The position numbers and the translations under genes are program-made. The notes beneath the pieces were generated by a model that was not told where the DNA came from, searched no databases, and worked only from the letters and a program-made list of their open reading frames with translations. Positions 24,606-34,726 of a stretch of DNA of 64,000 nucleotides are shown here, one piece after another. Origin of the DNA: Hirudinaria manillensis (Eukaryota > Annelida > Clitellata > Hirudinida > Hirudinidae); the NCBI GenBank assembly GCA_034509925.1, contig CM067527.1:3422501-3486500 (forward strand). Direction: 5' to 3'. Positions within the stretch are counted from its first letter, which is position 1. Each line of letters begins with the position of its first letter.

Positions 24606-26646
24606 GATGATTTTAGTCACAGATAAATGAACACATGGATGATTGGAAGGAGAGAGAAACGAATGAATGCATAGCAACGGATGCATGGAGAAGAGTAGTA
24701 ATGGACTTTCAGATGGATAGATAGTCGTCTGTCCATGGATATTTTCTCCAAGATACATGGATGAATGTAAGGACAGATGCATGGATGAATTAATGCACTA
24801 ACGGATGCATGGGGAATAGAAGTGCAGATTTTCGGATGGATAGTGGCACGGGTGAATGACTGAATGTGTACAATGTACTGTGTTAATTGACAAATGGATC
24901 CATTGATGTTTGGATAGACGGACGTGGAAGGAGGCCATTCGATGGATACACGAACGGATGGATGGATGAACGGGAATGTTGAACGAGGTAAGAACAAAAG
25001 AAGTTGATAAATAACCAAAAATATCGACTCTGAGTAGCGAAGATACAGCCTAGTTTGAATGATGAGCGCTTTTAAAAGTTCTGATTGATTTATTTAATAT
25101 CCGATTAAACTGGAGATTGATGGATGAACAGACGGACGAACGGTTGGAATGGGCGAAAACATATGTTTCAGTTTTGGAGATGTTGGAAGACAATCGCAAC
25201 CTGAAGACGATTACAGTGCAAAGAACTTGCAACGTTCTTGTAATTCTAAGATGTTGGAAGGCTTATTAGGATGCCGAGTATTTCCTGTTTCTATTCAATT
25301 TATTCATTATTTTCATCCTTACAACCTCAGACAAATCCACCCAATACCTTTTCTTTTTATGATCTCATCAGTACACATGACGTCATCGTCATCATCATCG
25401 TTGTCATCGTCGTAGTCACTAACGTCACCGTTAACCTCGAATACTATTTGCTTGCTATGCTCCTATCAGTTGTATTGGCAAATGTTGTCTTTGATATTTC
25501 GGCTTCGGTTGCATGCAACTCTAACCTATCAATCACTTGCTCGATCAATCAAGCAAGCACACATCAACCACTCAATCGGTGTGTTATGATTTTCTCCCCC
25601 AGTCGATTCGCTGGCGCATTCTGAATTGGAATGTCAATCGTCATGTCATTGGCACTATCTCATTTTGATGGAATAACAACCACAAGCTTTAATATAATCT
25701 GTTTATTTATTTATTCGACCTAAATAATATAATTTAATAATATAATTTAATGATTTGAAATGCCTACAAATTTGATTGCCTAGAAGAGCTTGTAGCAGAA
25801 CTACTAAGTTGATGTTCAAAAAAAGCTATTCTTAAAATTTAAAAAAAAAAATGTTTCAGAAATTACAGAAAATCCGTTCGGTTGCTATGGACCCCGAGAG
25901 AACCTATATATTTTCTTGAATAACGAACAGTTTGTAATTCGAAACAACCGGGAAAGAGCTATTAGCATTGATATTCCAAGCCTTGGAATGCAATAAATGT
26001 TGACCACTCTTACATCCCAACGTTTATTATGACAGGAGAGTGTCTAAGGGTTGGATCTGCTCGGGATAAAAACGGAATACAGAAAGTGAGAGAAGGAGCA
26101 GTGTTTTTTTGTTTTGGACTTTCTTTAGAAAATTATATTTAGTGCCCGGATCCTATGAAAATGACTTTATCGCATCTTAATGGCTGCGTCAGAATAAATG
26201 CTTGGATGGTTTTGAAAAGACAAAATACTGCAAAGAGAACAAGAAGAATCCTTCCTGAACTTAATGTTTAGATGAAGATGTGATTCAAATCTTATTTTTG
26301 GTGAAGAATTATTTTGACAAAAAACTTTATAATATATAGTCTCCTTAAACCAGACTATACAATTTAATTTTTGATCGGGCTTACATTGGGTTATAGTTTG
26401 TCCGCATGTGTTATTTTTTCGCCTAATTTATAAAAAGAAATATTATTTAAATTTTATAATAAAATCTTTACCATAGAATGCCTTAAAATCTTTAAAATCT
26501 TTTTTAACGATCTTCAGAAAGAAAACCTATTAAAAATAAATTCGGAATCTATGTTTTGCAATAACACACGAGTGGTGCTACGAGTTTTAAATTTGACGTA
26601 TCGTTTATAGGAGACAATTAATCTACTTACAAACGACTCAAAATAA

Positions 26647-27916
26647 ATGATGGACAAGGAACAAGAATCCGGAGTGTCTTCGCCTTCTGAAAATCCTAAA
26701 CATGAATATCTTGAAGTGGCAGGGACCGGTTAGACTCTTTTGGATTGGAATATGAAGTTGTAAATGATGAATCTAATTGTTTGGATTTGTTGGTATTTAT
26801 TTTATTCAGCCAATACAGTGGCCAATCTTATGAGAGCACCTCTACCTGAACTTTCAGTAATGACAGGTTTGTATTACAACAATTTCACAAGACTATCTTA
26901 ATTTAAGTATGGGCAATTTTTCTTACATGCATTGCACTCAGAATTTTAAGAAATAAGATTCTGCAAAACTGTTTCAAAGAAATAATGCTAGAATTTCCAA
27001 ATGTGAAGTGCAATTAAATATCAAAACATTGAAATCTGATTCTCAAAAATAACACAACATTCATCATGAACAATGTAAAATTATTAGAAACCTATCATAA
27101 GAATTTTGAATTTTGTTGAAAGTGTGTTTGGAGATATCAAATGTATCCAGAAAATATTAGATGCTTACTGATATTAGTCTGCCCTCTAAAAGATGAATGC
27201 TTGAGGCTTTTTACTCATCCTATAATTGAACCTGGACAAATTATTGTTATTGTTCAGTGAGACGAATGAACAGACATGATCCGATATTATTACTTAATTA
27301 TTTGTTATTACTAAGGACGTGCATTTAAACTACTTTAACATTGAAGGATCGTTCAAAAAATTGCGGGACTTGAGAGAAAAGATTTTAAAAGAAAAAGAAA
27401 GGAACCTTCCAGACTCAACAGTTGAAGTGGAAGATGATGATGTTAGTTTTTGTCAAATCCCTTTTATATAGATTGCATTATATCAAGCTTGATGTAAATT
27501 TTTGTCCAGAATGATTCACAACATGCCTTAATCAAATAGATCAGTTAAATAATAATAATATAAAAATAATAGTTAAATAAATCATGTAAATCCCTTGGCA
27601 GGACTCGCAGGGAGACAACACAGTGACGATAACGGTCAACAATACGCTCTTCGGGCAGTACATGACCCTCGCTGAATCCGACGAGAGCGACTCCGACGGG
27701 GACTTTGACGTCATAAATGACGTTGCTCCTCCGAAAGACTCTTCGGAAGAAGATTCAGAAGACGACTCTTCCGACGACGGGGAGAACGAAGTCGTCATTT
27801 TGGACGAAGGAAAAGATCACGAACCGCTCATAAAAATTCTTTCCGAAGACGAAGATGAAGATTGCGACGTGGATTCCACCAACCAGGCCAAGAGGCAGAA
27901 GCTTGATGAAGAATAA
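26647..27916 (+). CDS. Acidic nuclear-type orphan protein (4 exons)
   Basis: I do not recognise this protein. Model: exons 26647..26728, 26810..26866, 27347..27441 and 27602..27916, all with GT/AG borders and consistent phase (1, 1, 0), giving 182 residues. The N-terminus is MMDKEQESGVSSPSENPK. A central basic helix-like stretch (SFKKLRDLREKILKEKERN) is followed by a strongly acidic C-terminal half (SEEDSEDDSSDDGE, SEDEDEDCDVD) and a terminal KRQKLDEE that could be a nuclear localisation signal. Acidic tails with a short basic helix occur in chromatin and ribosome-assembly proteins, but that is only analogy. The first ATG follows an in-frame-free AT-rich leader. The intron 2 acceptor (GAAG|GA) is the least certain join. 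The last exon is the best-supported part. Downstream, ATTAAA occurs near 28098. Confidence 0.6.
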
Positions 27917-28939
27917 TAATTATTATCACTTGACAAGATGTTAAAACTTATTAGGTGTATCATGTAAAGATTTTTATACTTTGCCCACTTTGTGGAATTT
28001 AATGCCTTGCCAATGTGAGAGTATTGTCGTCTTGTTTATGTCTGATGATGGTGTCAACGATATAGTTGGGTTCTGTTTTTACTGGACAGCTTTTGTTTAA
28101 TTAAACTATTTTATTAAATTAGATCTCAAAGCTGAAATTTTGTTGAATTTAAAAAAAATTTAATCAAAATACCTAAAATGGACCTTTTTAAGTGGCAGTT
28201 ATTATCTTAATCCTTTGGTCTGCTTCTATTTAGTTATTGTAATGATAAGCAGATAAATCCCAAGAAGAAATTTCATTAGGAATATTTAATTGTAATAAAT
28301 AGATATTTAGTATCGGTGAATTTGTCTCAACTTCTGTGAAATGTAACCGATCTCAACCTGTACATTTGGATGTCTTTATTGTACAGATTGGCGAGAATAG
28401 TTGTCGAGAAGTGCGAGCTAACTTGAAAGCTTACGTCAGATACGGCACTGGCATAAAGTATTCGAGGTCCACTTGAAGTGTCGCAAGAGCCCTCCGGGCG
28501 CTACATAATTACAAAAAGCGACTTAGACGGCATTCATGTGGCGCTGCATGAATCGTCGCAATACCGGCCTTGTTTTAAAGCCAGCTCTTGAGGTCTTTCA
28601 CCAAATGCCCTATATTTAACTATAATTAAGGCATCTGGTCGTAAAAAGTCTGGAGTGACTGAAGTACGTTGGTCGCATTATCGGTTGCCTATAACGTAGT
28701 CGGCTATAGCTCTATAGCTTATAACCTCAGGCAACAAATTAATTTTTAATCTGATGATCCGTTTCATGTTTTAAAGCATATTTCACGTTTTATTAATCAC
28801 GATTAAATAAAATAACTAAATCAACTTCCAATAATCAATTAGTGAAAATAGCAGAGAATGATTGAAAACTGATCTCATATTGCACCCTGAAACTACATCT
28901 CTTCTGATCAAAATACGTTGTGCATATTGCTTCAATCTT
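27917..28939. other. Gap between acidic orphan and inhibitor gene
   Basis: 3' flanks of two convergent genes. A GC-richer non-repetitive stretch at about 28385-28560 begins after an acceptor-like TTATTGTACAG and stays open for 29 codons (IGENSCREVRANLKAYVRYG then a stop); unassigned. A minus-strand AATAAA (28788-28793) lies about 150 bp past the inhibitor stop codon and is a plausible polyadenylation signal for it. Confidence 0.4.
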
Positions 28940-29302
28940 CTATCCAATCGATGGAGGACAGACGACTTTTCCAGCGGCATCCACAAAAATCCGAACTCTA
29001 TCCGATTTGTAGTCCATGGTTACAGGCTCTCCATCGCTCATTATATTCACCTTTGAAATTCACAACAATATAAAATCACCGACTTCAATCCAATTTTAGA
29101 CAGAAATATTATTGAATTTGATCTCATACCTGCGTCAGATCAGGCCTTTCTTTCATAATTACTTTCTTGGCATAGCTACCATACTGAAAATTATTTTTTG
29201 TGCTTAAAATTAATTCATAATTCTGAAAAAAATTACAAATTTCGTAATCAAAGTTTATATTACCTTGTCAACAAGTTCAGGCCACTGTTCTTTTGTCGCC
29301 AT
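28940..29302 (-). CDS. Potato inhibitor I-type serine protease inhibitor (67 aa, 3 exons)
   Basis: Model: exons 29264..29302, 29130..29183 and 28940..29050, phase 0 at both introns, 67 residues with no signal peptide. The family (barley CI-2, leech eglin c) inhibits chymotrypsin- and subtilisin-like proteases by a rigid exposed loop held by arginines rather than disulphides. Visible hallmarks: WPELVDK at residues 7-13, AKKVIMKERPDL at 18-29, reactive loop VTMDY with Met43-Asp44 at the P1-P1' position by comparison with CI-2 (TMEY), loop-supporting Arg49 and Arg51 in DRVRIFVD, and the terminal PPSIG. Length matches the family (about 65-85). A P1 Met predicts chymotrypsin, elastase or subtilisin targets. 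Without a signal peptide it should act in the cytosol, as in many family members. A polyadenylation signal lies at 28788-28793. Confidence in the family is high because every family anchor is present in order. Confidence 0.9.
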
Positions 29303-30331
29303 GTTCAGCAAATGTCTCAGAAATATTTCAAACCTTTTCAATCGAACTCTTATCGAATTTCGACGCTGTCAAAAAAGTATCGCAATTGGTATCTAAAACA
29401 CCTTTACAAAGCTTTTATAATGCAATTCGGTTCGCATTCGTTCGCGTTCAAGAAATCTCAAGTGCCAGTATGGCTCCTGGCATTTCTCACTTAAGTGGCA
29501 TATGCTAACAAGTCCGCTAAACAGAACTCTTAGTACCATCGAGAAATTGGTATTAAACCCAAATAAAACTTAACATTTATTGTAGGGTAATTTTAATTGG
29601 CATTTTCAAGACATTTACTAACATTTGACATTTTCTTGAAAATTCTGGCGTGAAAAACATGAAATTTGAGTCTCGAGTCAATAAGAACATATCTCCTGCA
29701 AATACGTCATCTGTAGGTTGAATTATCTTTAGATATGAATTATCAAAGTTCGTTTATCAAGGGTAATGAGCCATTCACTTAATAAAGCGTTTGGAATTTT
29801 TTTAAACTGCGTATAATGATTCAAACTTGCTTGGTTCTATGAATGCCCAATCATTGAAACTTATAATAATTTTGTATTAGTTTCGAGTTACGTCACAAAT
29901 CACTTGCTCCATAGCTATAGTTTCTAACCTGATACCTAGAACAATCCATGATTTTCAAGAGATATCGTTAAACAAAGTCATAAAGTTGAAGACAATTAAA
30001 ATAGCTTATAAAATGACTTGTGGGTGTTCTACTGGTCAAAAGTTAGCTGACGAAATCTTTATACCTGACTCTGGAAATTAGAATCAAACTAGACGATAAA
30101 ATTTAGAAAATTGTTTATTTAAAATGTCCTTTAATACAATTTTTCTATAAACATTGGTAGTATTAATTAATAAATTCCGCAACTTTAGCAAAAATTATAA
30201 AAGATTATTTCCACTAAAATGGGAATTAAATAATAATCCACGAGTGAGCGATATACAAAAAGTAAACATTTACATTCGAGAACCTGATTGCAGTTGAGGC
30301 AGTGGGTATAATTTGTAAAAGTCACTCAAAA
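29303..30331. promoter_or_regulatory. Shared upstream region of inhibitor (-) and DDX47 (+)
   Basis: About 1 kb between two divergent start codons. No TATA box or recognised motif was seen. The sequence is unique-looking and AT-rich. Open frames here are short and antisense to the inhibitor. Confidence 0.3.
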
Positions 30332-33300
30332 ATGTCTGACGAAGATAAAGTTACATTCAACTCTCTGGTCGGTTGTATGGGCGGTAGTTTTCGCCTACTG
30401 GAGTTACAATTAAGAACATTAAAATTTACATATCGCGTTTTAAACAAATACATCAACTATGAACCCGAATTTAATTATTAAGCACTTAAAGCAGAATAAA
30501 CTTTGTCTAAGCAATTTATTTAAACCGCAGGGTCTTTGTGATGAACTTTGTAAGGCCTGTGAAAGCATCAACTGGAAAATACCCACAGATGTTCAGCGAG
30601 GGGCAATTCCATTGGCCCTCAAAGGCCACGACCTCATTGGTGTCAGCCAAACTGGGTCTGGGAAAACTGGAGCCTACATTCTCCCAATACTAAATGCCCT
30701 CTACCAGAAGCAAAAGAAATACTTTGCTCTGATTTTGACCCCTACGAGAGAGTTGGCAGAGCAAGTGGCAGACCAGATTCACATCCTCGGAGCATCGGCT
30801 GGCATCAAATGCGGTAAGAAATAATTTTCTTATTGTGTTATTCATGTGTTTCTTTATACCAAGTTGTTGGTATTCTCTTTCACATATTTTGCTGGCATTA
30901 TTGGTACATCTCTGGATGATGATATGCTACAGAACTTTCTTAGAAATTATAATGATTTAACAATTATACTGAATTATTATGAAGGCAATATCGATGAGCA
31001 TATTTTTTTTGTGACGATGTCAATTATTTTCAGCCGTCATCATCGGAGGGGAAGACAACGTGACTCAAGTCCTCTGCTTGGCTAAAAAACCTAACGTCAT
31101 CATCGGTAAGCCGGGATGCATTTATTAACGTAGTTATTTCTTAATGATTCAAAACAAATGATTGCAAATAAGTGTTATCAAATTGCCATGAGATTAAGGA
31201 TCAAGATTAAAATCATTGATTAGGTTAATACTAGTCTGGAAATACTATTACGTTTACCAATATTAATATTATACTCGGTGCAAATGCTATGACTCCATTG
31301 AGAGAGATTTGGAAAGTAATGTCTGCAGTGGTAAACATTGCTTGAATTATTGCAGCCACACCTGGTCGACTCCTGGATCATCTGGTGACAACAAAGGGAT
31401 TCCGACTTGACATTCTCGAATACCTGGTGAGCTTCTAATGACGGTTGTTGCTGGCAATGAACTTTCAACTTTGAACATTTGAACAAAATAATTTTTTATT
31501 TTAATAATAATCTGCAATAAATTGATAGATAAGCCCTATTGTTTATAATATGAATGTTATTATTTTAATAATTTATTTATTATTATTCCATAAGAATTGC
31601 TAGATGTTTTTCATGTTTTCAGGTATTTGATGAAGCAGACAGAATTCTGAATTCAGGATTTGAAGAGGAGGTGTTTAATAAATGTTTTTTTTATAATTAT
31701 TTTTAAATAATAATCAATATTAATAATTGTTTACATTGTTTCTTCTACAAATAAATTCATAATTTTCAAATTGAATTGAAATTTAGATCACAGAAATCTT
31801 GAAGAAAGTTCCAAAGAAGCGATCGACGTTTTTATTCTCCGCAACGATGACTCACAAGGTGATTGTTTACTTTTCATTCACTTTGATTTAATTTTACTTT
31901 TAATTCATTTATCAACAATGGCCTCATTTCCAATGCAGGTCAAAAAACTCCAAATGGTTTCTTTGAAAGATCCGGTGAAGGTGGAAATATCCGGAAAGTA
32001 CGAAACTCCGAAGACCCTTCGGCAGAGGATGATGCTGGTGCCGCTGAGTCTCAAAGTAGGACGGACGGATTGATTGACTATTAGTCATTGGATGACTAAT
32101 TTTTAATGATGTTTAAAATTGTTTACCTTTAAAATATTTTTTTCAGTGTTAAAGTTTTCCATGACAAATATTTATTTTAGTTACATTATTGTATTATTAT
32201 TATTATTATTATTAATCATGTAACTACTAGTTATCGCTAGAAGAATTCGTTTTATGTGATCAGAATGAGTATAAAATCATATTTGAAAGCAAATTCTAAA
32301 TTGACAAACCATTAACAGGAGTACTATTTGTACTATGTGACAATGATTACAACTTATGACAAGGACAAATCCACTATAATCTTCTGCAACACTTGGGCCA
32401 AAGTCCGCCTTTTCACCTACATGCTTAGAAACCTGGGCATAACGGCAGTCGCCCTGTACGGACAGATGACACAGGTCTAGCCCTAACCCTAACCTGATTG
32501 ATGCTGTTTAAGTAATTCTATATTAATTTATTAATTTAATCAGATGTTTTAAGAAGTAATCTTATGGCAATATAAACAATAACTGTATTGTTTATATTAT
32601 TACCGATGTATTGTGTCAAAAATAGCCAATATTTGTTTGGACAATGTGTTGGTATTCTTTGGCTAATTATGAGGTATTATTCCAATTGGCTTTAATATTT
32701 AGTATTTGATATTTCAGCATTAAAAAAATATTAGTAAGTTAATGTCATTAAAATATTTATTCCAATCCTAAATCAGTTTGTTAATATTGAGTTCAATTAA
32801 AGGAAGAAAGGACAAAAGCCCTCAACAAGTTCAAGTCCAAGAAATGTCAAGTTCTTGTTGCCACAGATCTCGTATCTAGGTAATTGTTTGTAATTATTAA
32901 TCAACTATTATTTCTTGTTTCACTTTATTTCCACAATAACTCCATTCATGGCCCACATCATGTCGTGATAAGTATTGTCGCTCAGATACATATGTGGCAC
33001 TTCTCTCCCACAAGCATCGCACTGCACAGCCAACTCATCATATTGGAAAAACTTGTTCAAATCTGCTTTTAATCACCATTTTCACGAGAATTAAATTAAA
33101 TCGGAAAAAAATATCGTCGACAGGGGACTCGACATTCCCTTCGTGGACAGGGTCATCATTTACGACGTGCCGAGGTCCCCGAAGGACTACGTGCACAGGG
33201 TAGGAAGGACGGCCAGGGCGGGCAGATCGGGGACGTCATACATCCTTTGCACAGAGTCAGTATGTCTTCTCACCTTCTCATCTCATGAAGAATCACAATA

Positions 33301-33944
33301 ACGCTAACCCTTGAAACACTTTAACCCCATCCAGGTTCGAGCTTTTTGAATACATCGAAATAGAGGAATTGCTTGGCTACAAATTAGAGCAGTTCGAACC
33401 AATCAAAGAAAAGGTCGTGGCTTTCAAGTATGAGGTCACGGACGCCCTCAAGGCTGCCAAAATAGTGAGTTGCTGCACTCTGTGGCATGTGTTGCCATAA
33501 TATACTTTTGAGGCATTTGCTTAATAAATAATATTTTATTATTTTGGTAAAGGCTTTAAATTAATAAATTGTAATTAATTTTTGTTGTTACAAGCCATGC
33601 TAGATCTGGGCAACTGAGTTTACGAATGTTTTACATGGAATGTAACTGTCAGAATGGTTATTAATATTAGTTATGAATTTTTAAATCACTAATATGTGAT
33701 CAATCAAACAGATTGTCAATAATCTTCAATTATCTAAACGATCTATTTTAATTTATGAATATTAAACGATTTTCAAAAATAAAGCAAAAATTCTTTCAAC
33801 TCATTTCAGCAAATAAAAGAAATCGAAAGAGAGGAGAGGAGGAACCAGCAGGATGAAGACGACGAGTTTGATAATGATGACACCGAGGAAGCAACCGGAA
33901 TCCGGAAGAGGCTGAGCAAGAAGAGGAAGTTGGAAGATGAATAA
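30332..33944 (+). CDS. DEAD-box RNA helicase DDX47/Rrp3 (12 exons)
   Basis: DDX47 is a nucleolar ATP-dependent helicase needed for 18S rRNA processing and small-subunit assembly. Exons: 30332..30367, 30531..30813, 31034..31105, 31356..31426, 31623..31670, 31787..31858, 31939..32055, 32319..32474, 32803..32879, 33124..33259, 33342..33464, 33810..33944; 441 residues (human about 455). Motifs in order: KVTFNSL then the Q motif region (W27, P30-T31, Q34), motif I TGSGKT 53-58, Ia PTRELA 83-88, GG 111-112, Ib TPGR 132-135, II DEAD 157-160, III SAT 188-190, IV IIFCNT 253-258, [11 protein letters not shown] 305-314, [12 protein letters not shown] 335-344, then a basic/acidic tail ending KKRKLEDE. 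I chose the ATG at 30332 because CTG|GGT joins FNSL to GLCDEL exactly as in the family; the ATG at 30459 lies in that intron. Exon 11 needs the second of two AGs (33341), since the first (33334) puts a stop in frame. Confidence 0.93.
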
Positions 33945-33978
33945 CCGGATGCCACAACCAATGGATCTCCAATAAGCC

Positions 33979-34013
<35 letters not shown>

Positions 34014-34726
34014 ATTATTATTGTTAACGAAGTTGGCAGCAGAATCTTGTATCATTACTGACAGTTTAAAAATGTAAATACAGAGAAACATGTGGCAGTC
34101 TTATGGGTTACTTCTCCATGCCAAAGACCCTCATTTGGATGTTGCTTTCCATATAACAAATAACATCTATTAAAACGATGCCCTTTCTTAACATAACTTT
34201 ACTTGTGGGAAAGAAATATAAAACAACGGTCAAAAATGAATTCATTCCAAAGGATCTGCACTCGACCAATAATGAACCTGCAATTTCTGATTTAGATAAT
34301 ATGTTTGGTTTCAATTGCCCTCATCTGCGGGGAATGCCTCATCTGAGGCTTTTGGTATTTTTCTTTCAAACTTAAAAGTGTTCTGTGTTACAGGCAAAAC
34401 AAAGTTTGTAGTATTAAGAAATTGATTAAGTTTAGAATGGCGGTCATTATTTTTGGACGACCCCAAAGCTAACAAACGAAAATTGAATCACTTTTAAGAG
34501 AACTTGAAAAAGCGTTGTGATTCCGAGAATGACCGCTAAAAACAAGGAAGGAGTTCTAAAAAAATACCGCACCTATTTTTTACATATTCAGAAATCTGTT
34601 AACGACAACAACACAAGGTGTCTGATAAGCATATCGCGATCACAGGAGCGACCGTGTTTACATCTTCCAAGTTAATAATGGCTAGTCCTGGCATACGAGT
34701 TGCGAGGATGGTAAAAAAAATGGTGT
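33945..34726. other. Convergent 3' flanks of DDX47 and SOX
   Basis: Contains a (TTA)n run at about 33978-34020. The rest is unique-looking. Open frames on either strand are short and without homology. Confidence 0.4.

Larger units (their letters stand above)
22813..26646. other. Repeat-rich intergenic DNA
   Basis: CATC/CCGT units at about 22862-22910, a GAT/GAC-rich stretch near 23095-23165, ATTC/CTCA units at about 23392-23455, GTGA units at about 23722-23787, a 24-bp minisatellite at about 24400-24605 and related GGATG-rich sequence to about 25000. From about 25650 to 26640 the sequence is AT-rich and unremarkable. A non-repetitive segment at 23175-23300 has a minus-strand frame (YNHCEPVRSAVVPGTAYLRS) that I could not assign. 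Confidence 0.6.

Noticed and set aside
24337-24630. CRISPR-like regular repeats
   Set aside because: Units are contiguous with no unique spacers, and the window is eukaryotic; it is a minisatellite.
31220-31486. 88-residue minus-strand frame
   Set aside because: Antisense to DDX47 exon 4, with no splice support.
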